Below are positions 33,556-46,340 of a stretch of 64,000 bases of DNA, piece by piece. The stretch spans positions 1,270,861,123 through 1,270,925,122 of the forward strand of contig NC_090440.1 in assembly GCF_031143425.1 (NCBI RefSeq). Direction: 5' to 3'. The DNA comes from Pleurodeles waltl (lineage: Eukaryota; Chordata; Amphibia; Caudata; Salamandridae). Each line of letters opens with the position of its first letter. The first letter of the stretch is position 1. The position numbers were made by a program, and so were the translations under genes. The notes beneath the pieces are model-generated. The model searched no databases. It was not told the origin of the DNA and was given only the letters and a program-made list of their open reading frames with translations.

Positions 33556-35815
33556 ATGTCAACAGGATTGCTTAAAGCACAAAGACCAATACTGACATGC
33601 TTCATACAGACATAGGCCCTCATTACAACCCTGGAGGTCGGTGTGAAAGTGGCGGTAATACCGCCAACAGTCCGGTGGTAAAAAAAAATGGGATCACAAC
33701 CATGGCGGAAACTGCCAACACAGACAGCCAATTTAACACTCCGACCGCCACGGCGGTAGCAACAAACACCGTGGCGGTAACAGCCAACAGGCAGGCGGAA
33801 GACAATGTACTGCCCACCCCATCACAACCCACCCATCCGCCAGCTTTTCCAGGGTGGTACCAATGCCATCAAAAGCATGGCGGAAACACTATTTGGAAGG
33901 GAAACCACTCACCTCTCGACACTCAACGAAGAACCAGGACGCCATAGAGCCAGAGCTGCAGGTCCTGCCTATGGTGATCTACCTCTTCATCTACCAGGAG
34001 TACGAACACCAGTAGCAATGACCACAGTGAGTACTGCACCTAGAACACAGGGGAGAGGGGGAGAAAAAAGAGAGTGACACACACACGCAACACCCCCACC
34101 TTCACCCACAACACAATACAAATTCATTACATTTACACCCCGTAACCCTCTGTAAAAACTCAAGGACAAAAGGAATTGAGTCAACTCAGTGATATTTCAG
34201 AAATAGTCAAATAAACGTAATAACCATAAAAACAGTATTTACAAAAATATCCTATATGTACATAAGGCGGTACAATGTCCACTCAAAATGTCCGTGGGCC
34301 ACTGGCCTAAAACGCATAGGCCAAGCCCACACTTGACTCCTGCCTCAATACGGAGAGAACACTGCAGGGGCATCAGGTCAAAAACACCCAAGCACCTCAG
34401 GGTGAAGGAGAAGGGGGCTCCTCAGCTGGAAGATCGAATAACGCCACTGCTCCTGGAGGTGGCTCCATGGCCACGGTTATGTCCTGGGGAGTGCAAGGCC
34501 ACAGTCTCTTAAGGGGTGGGTTGCCCACTGCTTGGTCCTGGGGAGTGCAAAGCCACAGTTTCTCAAGGGGTGGGTTGCCCGCTGCTTGGTCCTGGTAGTG
34601 CAAAGCCACAGTCTCTCAAGTCTCTCAAGTGGGTGGTTTGCCCACTGCTTGCTCATGGGGAGTGCAAAGCCACAGTCCCTCAAGTGGATGGCTTCTCCAC
34701 TGGTTCTGGAGGGGGCTTTGTGCCCAGTCTGCTTCATCCTGCCAAGGATAGGGGGAGTGGATGCCTTTCTCCACTGGTCTGGAGGGGGCAATGTGCCCAG
34801 TGATGCAACACTTGGGGTATGGCAGTTCACAGTCCCTCACCTGGGTGTGCGAGGCATGAGTTTTGCAGGGACCAGGTTGCATGATAGTCCATGGAGGCAG
34901 GGCTGGACTCCATCCGGCGGTGGCTTTGGCTGCAAATTGGTGGTAGTGCCGGTGCTGGTGGGGGTGCTGCCAGTGGTGTAGGGAGGCTCCAGCCCATCTC
35001 CTGCAGCCTCAGACGGCTGCCCACTGGACCTGCTGCTGCTGGCAGTGGTGCTACTGTCAACGGTGCAGGTGGCAGTGCTTGCGGAGGGGCTTGCGGCGGT
35101 GCTTGCAGTGGTCCAGGTGGTGGTGCTGGCGCAGTGCATGTGCTGGTGCTGCCAGTGGTGGAGGGAGGCTCTAGCCCTTCTCCTGCATGCGGCTGGGCAG
35201 GTGGCAGCGCTTGCAGCGTTGCTAGTGGCGGGGCTGCTGCCGGTGCTGGTTGCGGTGCAGGTGGAGGTGCTGGCGGTAATGCTGGTAGCCACCAGGCCTT
35301 CACCTGCAGCCTCGGATGGCTGAAGTGCCTTGCCTGGTGATTTGTGCCCCTTCCTCACCTTGGCAGATGGTGGTGTCACCTTGGGTCTGGCAGCTGAAGT
35401 CTTTGAGGTGGCTTTGCTGGGTGGTTGTGGCTCCTTCCCCTTGCTGGATCCTGTCCACTTCTTCACCTTGCCAGGTGGCGGAATGGTTTTGGCCTTGGCA
35501 GGGGTTGGTGGCACACTGGCTGGGCTGACGGGTGCCCCCTTTGAGCCTTTGATAAGTGCAGGAACCACAGCGGATGACGATTTGGTGGCTGAGGTGCTGG
35601 GCTGGGTTCTGGCCACCCTGGCCTGAGGGGAAGGACGGGGGGAGGGGTAGCGAACAGGTCAATGTTGGCCAGGAAAAGCTTCTTAGGGACACTGGGGCGG
35701 GAACAGGGAGAGGGTTGGGGAGTGGAGGAAGTGGGAGTGCTTGTAGGAGGTGTCTTTCTGCTGAGTTTGGGTGCAAATGCATGGCTGGATGCTGTTGTGA
35801 GGTGGATGGCTGTTG
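33556..35815 (+). repeat. Tandem duplication unit 2
   Basis: Second copy of the 31321-33555 segment. Unlike unit 1 it continues into the rest of the element after GGATGGCTGTTGG. Confidence 0.9.
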
Positions 35816-37314
35816 GGTGGGTGGGTGCTTGCGTTTGTGTACTTTAGGAGGAGGGGTCACAGACACAATGGGAGAGGACACAGGGGACGTGTGCATGGAT
35901 GTGGGGGTGGTGACTGCCAGTGAGGGGTGTGTTGTGATGGGCGTGCTGGTGATAGAGGTAGTGGATGAGGATGTAGTGCATGCCGCTGTGAGTGGAGATG
36001 CTACTGGGAGGGAGGAGGATGAGGAGGAGAAGGGGGACACAGTGGAGGCAGTGGATCTTGGTGTGTCTGCATGGGGATGGTGCTTGTGTGAGTGCCTGTG
36101 AGATGAAGTGTGGTGCTTATGTTTGCCTGAGCCACTTTTGTGTGGTGATTTGGGTGAATGCTGGTCTGAAGGTGTGCTTGGGATAGGTTGAAGTTGAGGG
36201 GATTGGGACTGGGTAGATGTAGTTGGAGGAGGGAGGCTAGAGACAGGGACAATGGCTGTCATCAGTGCTGAGGCCAGAGCCTGAAATGCTCTCTGTTGGG
36301 CCGCCACACCAGAGTGAATGCCCTCCAGGTATGCATTTTGATTTGTTGCAAATGCCTCTCAACACCCTGGGTGGCATTCAGTATGGTTTACTGCCCAACA
36401 GTGAAAGATCTCAGGAGGTCAAAAGCCTCCTCACTGAGGGCAGCTGGGCTGACCGGGGCAGGGCCTGAGGTGCCTGGGGCAAAGGAGATGCCCACCCTCC
36501 TGGGTGAGCGGGCATGGGAAAAACGCTGGTAGGGGGGTGGCCGCTGTACCTTTTGTTGTGGTGGGCACACAGGTGTCCACCACTGCCAGGGAGCTTACAT
36601 CAGAGGAGGAGTCCCTGTCTGTGGTTACCCCTCCTGTCCCCAACGTGGTGCTCCTCTCGCCATCTGTCCCACTGGTGCCGTCAGTGGATTCAACCTCCAG
36701 GCCCATGTGGGATGCAGCTCCCTCCGTCGCCGGTGCCTCTGCTCCTCCGTCAGATGATGCTAATGCACACAAGGACAGGGTGACAAAACAAAAAGGGGGG
36801 GAGAGACAGAGGATACACTTGGTCAATTCCAGAAACACCACTATTGTTAACGTACACAACACACAGGGAGCAGCCCAGTAGTAGATGCCTACTAACACGA
36901 TTGGGGTAGAAGTGCTTCATATCCTGCCCAACAAGGGACCTACCCTGCCAGTTCACCCTGGCCTAGGGGCACCCACAGCCCACATCCCCCACTCAGCTAC
37001 AACCTTAACGCACGCAAAGTCATGATTCTGAATCTGTACTCACCCCCTTATGGCTGCTGTGATGCCTTCAAGCACCCATCCAACTCCGGATAGGCCACCG
37101 CCAGGATGCGGAACATCAGGGGGTTTAGGGTATGACGGGCACCCCTTCCACGTTGGGAGGCCAGCCCCAGCTGGGCCTCCGCCGTCTTCCTTGCCCATCT
37201 GCGCAGGTCCTCCCACCGTTTGTGGCAGAGGTTGCTCATCCTGTCAAAGATCCCCAGGGTCTGCACCTCCTTGGCGATGGCACACCAAATACCCTTTTTC
37301 TGGTGGGCGCTGAC
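34837..37314 (-). pseudogene. NAIF1/MYPOP-like SANT gene, copy C (exons 2-3)
   Basis: Exon 2 (37314-37044, 271 nt as in copies A and B) is open: VSAHQKKGIWCAIAKEVQTL, then HKRWEDLRRWARKTAEAQLG and PLMFRILAVAYPELDG. It ends SQQP followed by TAA just before the splice donor. Exon 3 starts at 36759 and is open in pieces (36307-35300, 35616-34837) linked by frameshifts, with Pro/Ser/Thr-rich and His-rich text. Exon 1 is missing because the inversion breakpoint (about 37422) lies beyond exon 2. The exon 2 domain fragment alone lacks the first helix, so function is unlikely. Confidence 0.75.
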
Positions 37315-37658
37315 CTGTATTAAAAAGACAGCAAAAAGGGAATTAGTCAACTGTCTGGATCGTCACACTCATGGCCCACCAGATCCTTCCCATCCCCTGA
37401 CACACATACATTGACCACCATACATGCCTCAGCACTGATGGCAGCTATGGTCCCTGTATCCAGCCTCCCCCCTCCAACTTCACTACCCAGACCCAATCCC
37501 CTCTACCTCCACCTATCCCAAGCACACCTTTAGACCAGCATGCACCCCAATGACCACACAAAAGTGGCTCAGGCAAACATAAGCACCACACTTCATCTCA
37601 CAGGCACTCACACAAGCACCATGCCCATGCAAACAAACCAACATCTACTGACTCCACC

Positions 37659-38675
37659 ATGTCCCACGCCTCTTCCTCATCCACCTCCCTCCCAGTAGTG
37701 TCTACACTCACACCTGCAAGCACTACATCTTTATCCACTACCTCCGTCACCAGCACGCCCATCACAACACACCCCTCACAAGCAGTCCTCACCCCAACAA
37801 CAATGCACACATCCCCTGTGTCCTCTCCCAGTGTGTCTGCGACCGCTACTCCCAAAGTACACAAACGCAAGCACCCACCCACCCAACAGTCATTCATCTC
37901 ACAACAGCATCCAGCCCATGCACCTTCACCCAAACTCAGCCCACATACACCTCCTACAACCACTCCCTCTTCCTCCACTCCCAAACCCTCTCCATCTTCC
38001 CGTCCCAGTGTGTCTAAAAAACTTTTTCTGGCAAACATTGACCTCTTCCCTATGCCTCCCCCCCGTCTTTCCCCTCGGGCCACGGTGCCAAGATCCCAGG
38101 CCAGCACTTCAGCCACCAAGTCGGCATCTGCTGTGGTACCTGCAAGTCCCAGAAGATCAAAGGGGGCACCCGTCCAGGCAGCCAGTGTGCCACCGACCTC
38201 TGCAAGGGACCAACCCATTCCGCCACCTGCCAAGGTGAAGAAGGGGCCAGCATGCAGCACAGCCAAGAAGCACGAGCCACCCAGCAGGGCCTCCTCCAAA
38301 ACTCAAGCTGCCAGTGCCAAGGTCCCAGCAGCATCTGCCAAGGTGAGGAAGGGAAAGAAAACCCAAGGTAAGGCACTTCAGGCCTTAGAGGCTCCAGGGG
38401 AGGGACTGGTGGCCACCTATCAGTACCGACAGCACCATAACCTGTACCGCGGAAAGCACCGCCCCCTGCACCACCACCTGCACCGCCGCTGCCACTACAA
38501 CTGTCAGCAGCAGCATCCCCAGTGGGAAGCTGTCCAGGGCTGCAGGAGATGGCCTGGACCCTCCCACCACCAGTTGAAGCACCCCCACCAGCATTACCAC
38601 CAGTTTGCAGCCTTAGTCACTGCAGGATGGAGCCTGGCCCTGCCTCCATGGAGTATCATGCTACCTGTTCCCTGA
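37659..38675 (+). pseudogene. SANT-gene tail in the inverted arm (338-codon open frame)
   Basis: Inverted copy of exon 3 of the NAIF1/MYPOP-like gene, with no SANT domain attached. It is the longest uninterrupted version of the tail in the window: Ser/Thr/Pro-rich, then KVHKRKHPPTQQ, then lysine/proline-rich text (PPPAKVKKGPACSTAKKHEP, KVRKGKKTQGKALQ). Sequence after about residue 270 differs from the other copies in composition, suggesting a late frame change. It is useful as a reference for the ancestral frame. Confidence 0.7.
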
Positions 38676-38929
38676 AAATCTCGTGCCTCAGACACCCTGG
38701 TGAGGGAATGTGTACTGCCACTCCCCAAGTGCAGCATCACTGGGCACAATGCCCCCCCAGAACCAATGGAGAAATGCATCCACTCACCCAATCCTTGGCA
38801 GGATGAAGCAGACTGGGCACAAGGCCCCCTCCAGAACCAGTGAGGAAATGCATCCACTATCACTATCCTTGGCAGGATGAAGCAGACTGGGCACAAGGCC
38901 CCCTCCAGAACCAGTGGAGAAGCCATCCA

Positions 38930-39230
38930 GTAGAGATACTGTGGCTTTGCACTCCCCAGGACCAAGCAGTGGGAAACCCATCCATTTGAGAAACTTGAGA
39001 GACTGTGGCTTTGCACTCCCCAGGACCAAGCAGTGGGCAACCCACTCACTTGAGAGACTATGGCTTTACACCCCCCAGGACCAAGCAGTGGGCAACCCAC
39101 CCACTTGAAATACTTGAGAGACTGTGGCTTTGTACTCCCCAGGACCAAGCAGTGGGCAAACCACCCACTTGAGAGACTGTGACTTTGCACTCCCCAGGAC
39201 ATCGCTGTGGGCATGTTGCCCCCTCCAGGA
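38930..39230 (-). repeat. 64-bp-type tandem repeats in the inverted arm
   Basis: About five variable-length units of CTGTGGCTTTGCACTCCCCA, reverse-complementary to the arrays at 13080, 32215, 34470 and 47420. Confidence 0.85.
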
Positions 39231-40092
39231 GCAGTGGCGTAGGACCATTTTCCGGCTGAGGTGCCCCCCTCCCCTTCACCCTGAGGTGCCTGTGTGTTTT
39301 CAACCTGATGCCCCTGCAATGTTCTCTCCGTTTTGATGCAGAAGTCAAGTGTGGGCTTCGCCCATGATTTCTTGGCCTAGTGGGTCATGGACATTTGCAA
39401 AGGACAGTGTACGGCCTTCTGTACATATTGTAAATATTGGTATATACTGTTTTGCTAATCCTTAGCTATATCTGCATATTTCAAAATATCACTATTTGCA
39501 CTCTATTCCTTTTTTACGTGCATTCTTCCAGGGAGTTACGGGGTGTAAGTGTAATGTTGCTCCATATTTCTTGTGTGTGTGGTGTTGTGGGTGAGGGTGG
39601 AGCTGGGGGTGGGTGTGTTGTGTGTGTGTGTCACTCTCTTTTTCCTCCCCCCTCCCCTGTGTGCTAGGTGCAGTACTCACCGTCGTCGTCGCCTCCACCT
39701 TTGATATCTATTGTGTATGAGAAGATACACCAGCATGGAGAAAACCTGCAGCTCGGGCTCCTTGGCATCCTGGTTCTTTGTTGCTTGTCGAGAGGTGAGC
39801 GGTTTCCCTTCCAAGTCCTATTTCCCCTGAGCTTTTGATGGCATTGGTACCGCCCCGAAAAAGCTGGCAGATTGGCAGGTTGTGATAGGGTGGGCGGTAC
39901 ATTGTCTTCAGCCTGTCTGTTTGTGATTACCACCGTGGTGCTTGTTGCTACCGCCGTGGCGGTCGAAGTGTTAAAGTGGCTGTCTATGTTGGCAGTTTCC
40001 GCCGTGGTCCTGATCCCATTTTTTTTTACCACCGGCCTGTTGGCGGTATTACCGCCGCTTTAACACCGACCTCCAGGGTTGTAATGAGGGCC

Positions 40093-40237
40093 AAAATGTG
40101 CCCACTCCATGCACTCTAATCTTTCGCCCATTGCACTACCAGACTGTCGGACCTATCCTTTTGTACATGAAGAAACACAAATCAATAGTATGGTAAGGCG
40201 CAAGATCAACATCTCCCAGAACTATGCCAGAGACACA
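40093..40237. other. Flank right of Harbinger C
   Basis: Short unassigned sequence between the Harbinger end and the palindromic MITE. Confidence 0.4.
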
Positions 40238-40427
40238 GGGGGTTATTCTAACTTTGGAGGAGGTGTTAATCCGTCCCAAAAGTGACGGAAAAGTGACAGA
40301 TTTACCACCAGCCGTATTACGAGTCCATTATATCCTATGGAACCCGTAATACGGCTGGTGGTATATCCGTCACTTTACCGTCACTTTTGGGACGGATTAA
40401 CACTCCTCCAAAGTTAGAATAACCCCC
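40238..40427. mobile_element. Palindromic MITE, 190 bp
   Basis: Begins GGGGGTTATTCTAACTTTGG and ends with its near-perfect complement; almost the whole element folds on itself around CCATTATATCCTATGG. ACA flanks both sides (40235-40237 and 40428-40430), a possible 3-bp target duplication. I recall near-identical sequence as frequent in newt DNA. Confidence 0.85.
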
Positions 40428-40723
40428 ACAGTTATCAAAAGGAAAGGTTTCTTAGCACTTGAGAAATCATTGATGAACAGAGCAATGCATCATTCTTTTA
40501 TTGGTCCAGCAAAGTTCAGGGTGAACTACCACGGGAAAATGCATATCTTTTCAGATCCCATGGAACAACGGCCTAGATTTAAGAAAAGTGGTGTTTCATT
40601 TAATGAATGCCACTTTTCTTGCAGCCCATTGTTCCCCCCTAACACCAATAGGCGTGCGCCATCTTTAACATACAGAACACCATGGCACAGGTTAGGGACA
40701 ATAGCGTCATACATTTTTACACT

Positions 40724-42660
40724 TGTAGGAAAGTCCTCCTTTTTGCCCTGGTCACCCTCAAAAGTTGTGTAGAGATACTAGTGGTTACTGTTTTTTGGCT
40801 GTGCCCGGGTATTACTTACCAGTCCCACGGCCAGTGCTCTGTGTATGCAAATTTGGCTAATTATAATTGGCAGTATTAACCTACCTATAAGTCCCTAGTA
40901 TATGGTAGGGCATATAGGCTTAGGGACCCCAGCATAGGTAGATCACCTATAGGTGCCCTGCTGAGGTACCCAGTGTCATTTTAAAGGCAGCCCTGCCTTG
41001 CTGGCTGCTTTTAAACTAAAGTTATATGCAAATTCAACTTTGGAATTGAAAGAACTTCCAAAGTCTTAAAATACCTTATTTTTACATATAAGTCACCTCT
41101 AAGGTGTGCCCTATGTGACTCTAGGAGTGGGTGCCATTTAATTATAAGCAGGGACCTTATAAAAATAGTTTTATAAGCTCTGTTGAGGTAAAATAGCCAA
41201 ATTTGATTTTTTTCCTCACTGTAGCGAATAGGCTCCATAGGCTAAAATGGGGAGACTTTATTTAAATTAAAAAGAAGTCCCCTTAAGTGTCGGATACCTC
41301 AAATTTGGTATCAAATTACTCATTATAATAGATCTCACAACTTACAATTGTATTTAATATAAGTAGTTCAGGTAAATAGTTTTAAACTCTACCTAAAAAT
41401 TTGCCAACTTCATCCCTGTAGTGCCCTTCTCTGATTAGCCAGCCTCTGGCAGCCTGGCCAGACTGCCTTGCTGAGGTGTGAAGTGGCATAGGCTGCACAC
41501 AAAGGATGTGCATGGGGGAGGAGATCTGCTTCAGCAGGTGGAGAAGCAGGTAGGGGAGGGGCTTCTAAACTGCTCTTCAAGGGCAGGGAAGTACATTTGG
41601 AGCAACCCAGCATTTCCCTCACATCCTGCAACCCCAGACAATTAGGTGCCCTCTTGATTAGATTAAGAGAGGACTGGAGAGGGGTGTGTTTAGGATTTGT
41701 AGCCACACCAGTGGGTGGGCTCAGCCAGATCTAACCTCCAAAAATTATTTTCAGCAATGTTGGATATTTGAAGAATGTTGCTCCCTGGGATTGATTTTTG
41801 CCACACTTCCCAGGAAATGGTCATCATTGGGGAAGAACTCTGCCTTTGATTGGACACCCAGGACCCCCTGTTTTTCACCCAGGAGCAAGGATACATTTGG
41901 CAGAGCTGCATCTCAGATCCCTACAAGTAAGAGTATCAGAAGAAGAAGGACTGCCCTGGTGGACCCCTGACCAGCACCTGGACACTGCACTCTGAAGGAC
42001 TACACCAGCTGCACACTTGGGCTTCACCACAAGAAGGACTTTGCCTGGCTTCAACTTGTTCAAGGAGGGACTCCTTGTTTGCTACAGGTGAAAAATTGCT
42101 AACCAGAGTCCCCAGTCTCAGATCCTGAAGACACTGAACAGCTGACCACTGTCCAGTGGACAATTTGGAGTTTGAGCCAGGTACATTCTGGGAGTTGTAG
42201 TCCACACCCTCAAAGAGCAACGTAGAGCTTCTGGAACCTTGGGATGAGCTGTGGACTACTAAAGGACCTTAAAAGCCCTCCTGGAAGAAGATACAGAAGT
42301 TTGGAGAAAAATTGAGAACTTTTTTGAAAACGTTTCTTAGGGGGGCTGACCCGCTGTGGTAATCCTAGCTGGCTTGCCTCAACCACGACCCGGCCTATCA
42401 TGCAGGTTCTTCCCGCTGAAGAAAATCTCTAAAAAAGTGACTAAGTCCAAACATAGAAATGTGACCAGGACCTCCCGCACAGTGTAGCCATAGAGAGCTT
42501 CTAGGGACATTGGATCAAGATTCAGGTTCGGCCCAGCTGGAGGATTTTCATCTCGAAAAATCGTTTAAGTTTGAACGTAGAAATCTTCACCGAGGTCTCC
42601 TGTGATGCGTATCTGAGGAAGGGCTTCAGGAAGGTCGGATTGGGCTGGCTACTTCAAACA
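40724..42660 (+). mobile_element. Probable long LTR or LTR-derived repeat
   Basis: Begins TGTAGGAAAGTCC and ends ACTTCAAACA, TG/CA termini as in LTRs. It contains ACCTATAAGTCCCTAGTATATGG-type text also seen, in opposite orientation, in the LTR at 58150-58400. No coding sequence was recognised. Flanking 5-mers (ACACT, TTATA) do not match, so the ends are tentative. Confidence 0.4.
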
Positions 42661-43507
42661 TTATAGGCCACACATTACATTCTCATGTATGATTGAGTAC
42701 CATGTCTTCTTGATATGTCCTATAGAGAAAATATGCTCAGTAAATGATTTATAGGCTGATTGATGTAGCATTACAAGCATTACAGAACTGCATTTTGTTT
42801 TAATTACCTTATGTGCCACATGGTTTATGTTCACCATGAACAATAATAAGCACATCCCTACGCTCACTAGCTGATAATCTGTTCATGAACTTTACACATT
42901 ATAACACTAGACCATAAACACATCGCCTTAGGAGACAAAACCAATAGTGCCCGACTAGCCAGTCAATGAGGCAACACACCTTCTAATGTTTCATGCCATG
43001 TTTGACCCCTCAACAAAACATACTCTGCTCATTAATGTCTCCATATTTTTCATGTTGTCTTAGCATATTGATTCATGTTTAGATGTATCTTTTTTGCTTC
43101 CAACTACAGAAGCGAATTGCCGGGGTCACTATTTGTGAATTATATTGTATTAAGTTGCAAATGCTGTATGTATGCAATTGTTGCCTATCAGGACAATATC
43201 CCTCTCACTGATATTTCAGTAACTGTTCAATGTTGCGTTGGGCTTGCTCCCTCCTATCTGTTCGATTAGTTGCTTCTTGCTAGTGTAAGCCACTACCCTA
43301 TATTCTGCACCTCACCATTCAGACTTTCCCCTCCTTGGTAGAGGACAGAGGCACTTTTTTCATGACCCCTCATCCTTCACCACACACTAAATGTAACTTC
43401 AATCCTTGCACCTGCCACACGCCATGTGACAATCATAACCCACCACTGGCCAAGTCTGTCTACTTGGCCAAATTCAAATGCACTCCATCCACGATTCCAC
43501 ATTAACA
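42661..43507. other. Unassigned AT-rich stretch
   Basis: Only short ORFs; nothing recognised before the L1 fragment at 43508. It could include L1 ORF1 or untranslated sequence too decayed to read. Confidence 0.35.
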
Positions 43508-43720
43508 CAATGGCTGACCAAAACACATTATCACTTACAGTGATCTCCGTTAATGCCAAAGGCCTTAACCATCCTATGAAGGGAAATTGTATGACTACTA
43601 CCACTCTATTAAAAGTGACCTGGTATTTTAGCAGGAGGCCAAAATTGGATACAAAAAAGCCCTCTCTTTCTGCAAAAGGATGGATTTCAGACATTGCTTG
43701 CTGCCCCGCAATCTCCAAAA
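43508..43720 (+). pseudogene. L1-type LINE ORF2 start (endonuclease N-terminus)
   Basis: Reads MADQNTLSLTVISVNAKGLN, the usual start of an L1 ORF2 apurinic endonuclease (SVNAKGLNHP corresponds to the LNVNGL block). After a deletion it continues with KKPSLSAKGWISDIACCPA, matching the GWISDIFYSP-type block. The ORF ends soon after and sequence to 44950 is unrelated. Confidence 0.65.
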
Positions 43721-43779
43721 ACAAGCATTTGAAATACAATAGGTCTCGCATTTGCAAGAGTTAGAGTTATTGGCAATGT

Positions 43780-44959
43780 AAATACATAATTGGACTTTTT
43801 TGCCACATAAACTGGTCAACCTGCCTTATAATTTTGTTCTTTCCTGCCACATAATTCCACTGAGCAAGCAGCGCTGCAAGACCATGCTTGACAAAAGGGA
43901 ACTTTTATCATGGAACATTGAAACTAAATTTGTCGAGGTTATGGTATCACAGTGCTATACAATGATGAAGAAAATTCAAGTGGTTAGCAATAGTTAAGCA
44001 AGCTTTGCATTGTTATTTTGGAAGCTGTGCGCGAACGGGATGCACTGTACTCTCAGTAACTGTGACTTCAGGCAAATAAGAAACAATGTTAAGTAACTGG
44101 TAGTTATGCAACGCGCTCCAATACTGCCCTTTGCACTGTGTAAATGTGTTCTTACAGGTTCACGTTATAGCCAGTCCCAGTTTGCTCCAGTTTCTTTGCT
44201 TGCCATACTGTTCAGTTTTAACTGGTTGAGGATGAACGGTTTGCTGAAGAGATGGGGATTTGAGAAGTGATTGAAAACCGATGAGTGAGGGGTTCTGACG
44301 GGGTCCGACATTCTGGAAGAAGGGGTTGGAGGTGGTAAGGAGGTGTAAACCAAGCTGAAGGGGGGACAGGAGGGAAGCATAGGATGGGCCCTGTTACAAA
44401 AGTGAGGGTACAACCTCGGCAGGAGTGTTAAGGGAAAGGCAGACACTGTACGAAATCAAGCTGCCATGATGCTAGTGAATGAGGTATCTGAATGGGCTGG
44501 GCTCATGCTCTCGAGAGATGTATACACACTGCACGTTACAGCTTTAGATCCAGAGTGTGAGTGCCGCAGCACATGCCCATTGTCACACTACACCATAGCA
44601 CCATGGTGGTAGGAGGTGGCGACCTTGGAAGGAGAAAAGGGTGAGCTGCCCACTGTCGCTCAGTGTCCAAATCCTGTTATTAGCAAGGTACACATTGGCC
44701 CTGGAGGCTGAACGAAGCAAGCTAGACGGGTCACCTCACACACTCCTGGGTTTGTTTGCTCTCTGGAACTACTTTCTGGGGAAACAAGCAAACAAAAGGT
44801 ATTCACACCAGTGTGTGGATCAGCTTTCACATATCACACTATAGTGCACCTCTCCACCAGGCAGGCACAATCTGGGCATTCTCGCTCTGCAACGAGGCAC
44901 AATCTGGGCACTGACACACTGGCAATATAGTCAATATTATCATGCAAAGTGATCCAATA
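43780..44959. other. Unassigned sequence separating two L1 fragments
   Basis: No coding blocks. A motif CGCTCCAATACTGCCCTTTGC near 44107 is related to the tandem repeat at 44960-45290. Confidence 0.4.
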
Positions 44960-45290
44960 TAGTCAAGCAAAGTGCTCCAATACTGCCCATTGCGCTGTAT
45001 AAAACCTGAAAGTGCCACGGCCACCATGACCACAAATGAAAAACAAAACAAACGCTAAGAAGTACCTAGTAGTCATGTAAATCAATCCAATACTACTGAT
45101 TGAGTATCCGCTGTATAAAACTTGAAAGCACCATGGAGCACTTTGGGGAAACAAAATAAGCAAAATAGAAAGTGAAGTAACTAGTAGTCATGCAAAGCGC
45201 TCCAATACTGCTGATTGAGTTTGCGCTGTGTAAGACTTCAAAGATCTATGGAACACCAAGGGGGGAGACATAAGAGAAGCTCCACCTAAT
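44960..45290 (+). repeat. Degenerate tandem repeat, about 110-115 bp, three units
   Basis: Units begin near 44960, 45069 and 45184 and share GTCATGCAAAGCGCTCCAAT and a GCGCTGTGTAAGACTTC-type block. Confidence 0.7.
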
Positions 45291-45549
45291 TTTTTTTAAA
45301 ATAGTCCAGGAACCATGCGTAAAACATGGATGTTGCATATGCTAACAGTAGTTGCCCGGTGCTCTTTAGGAGGGCTAAACAATGGAAAAGGCATGACGTA
45401 TGCATGTCTTTGACAAATGAAATCAAGGGACTTTTGAAAGGCAAGCCCACGAACGAAAGAAAGTGATGGGTGTGAGATGGGCGTGGTTAAAGCCCAACGG
45501 AATAGATGACAACAGGTTGGAAGCACTTGAGCGCTCAACAATCGTACTC

Positions 45550-46340
45550 TGATTTTAAAAAAACTCAGGTCTCTCAATTATCAGAACCAGATAACAAACC
45601 AGATAACAAAGCTCAATGGTTAATAACACACCTACAGAATTCCACTTCAACAATTTAAACAGTGAACATTTATGCCCCTACCACCGATGATCCAAAATTC
45701 GACTCCAAACTCTTAGCAAAATAAGTGCTTTTACCCCCAGAGGCAAGAATTATCCTTGATGGTGACTTTAATCTGCCAATGGACCCCATCTTTGACAGAC
45801 AGTCGACCTTCAGATTCAGAATTCCTAGATTCCACAAAGCATTACATGCCCTTTGCTCAGCTCATAAACTGTCAGATGTTTGAAGACTTCACAACCCCAT
45901 TGGCATTCACTATAAATTCTTCTCACCTCCACATATCACTTCTCAAGAATCAATTACTTCTTAACCAACTTCTCTCTTCTTCACCTCCACTTCTATAGAA
46001 ACCTATAATTATCTCAAACCACACAGCTATTTCTATTTCTTTACAACTTCTCAACACTCCCCCAAATGTCAAAACTGGGCATATGAATTTAGAGATTTTA
46101 GAAGTCCTAGATGCAATTTAGAACTCCACAGTGAACTATCACTGTTTATTCAAAGAACAAAAACTCAGTATCCCCACCAGTAACTCTCTGGACTCCCTAA
46201 AATGTTTTTGTAGGGGCCAAATTATAACTCGGATGTCCCAGAAGAACAAAATAGTTTTGTCGTCCCTAGACTGCTTGACATCAGAACAAAAAGTTGAAGA
46301 ATGGGACTTCCAGAAAAGTAACAATAAAATACCCTGACTA
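45550..46340 (+). pseudogene. L1-type LINE ORF2, endonuclease end to pre-RT region
   Basis: After 45660 it reads IYAPTTDDPKFDSKLL, then PPEARIILDGDFNLPMDPIF (GDFN catalytic block of the L1 endonuclease). It continues to about 46010 with RFHKALHALCSAHKLSDV, and ISDHTAVSISLQLL (SDH motif). 46131-46337 then carries LDSLKCFCRGQIITRMSQKN, the typical region before the RT domain. Stops and frame changes occur near 45725, 45880 and 46110. The RT domain is absent. Confidence 0.75.

Larger units (their letters stand above)
33615..40092 (+). mobile_element. Rearranged foldback Harbinger (copy C)
   Basis: Starts with the normal 5' terminus at 33615 and runs to about 37422, then flips: about 37423-40092 is a diverged reverse complement of the same 5' region, ending GTTGTAATGAGGGCC. 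The element therefore has two left ends facing each other, arms of about 2.65 kb and a central segment of about 1.15 kb. Transposase exons 2-3 and the TSNARE1-like gene are absent, so it is non-autonomous. The flanking triplets (ATA before 31380, AAA after 40092) do not match, so a target duplication is not supported. Confidence 0.85.

Noticed and set aside
31380..40092. Single Harbinger insertion with target duplication
   Set aside because: Flanking triplets ATA and AAA differ, and the structure is a tandem duplication plus foldback.
42661..43300. Host gene exon
   Set aside because: Short ORFs without splice-site context or recognisable protein similarity.
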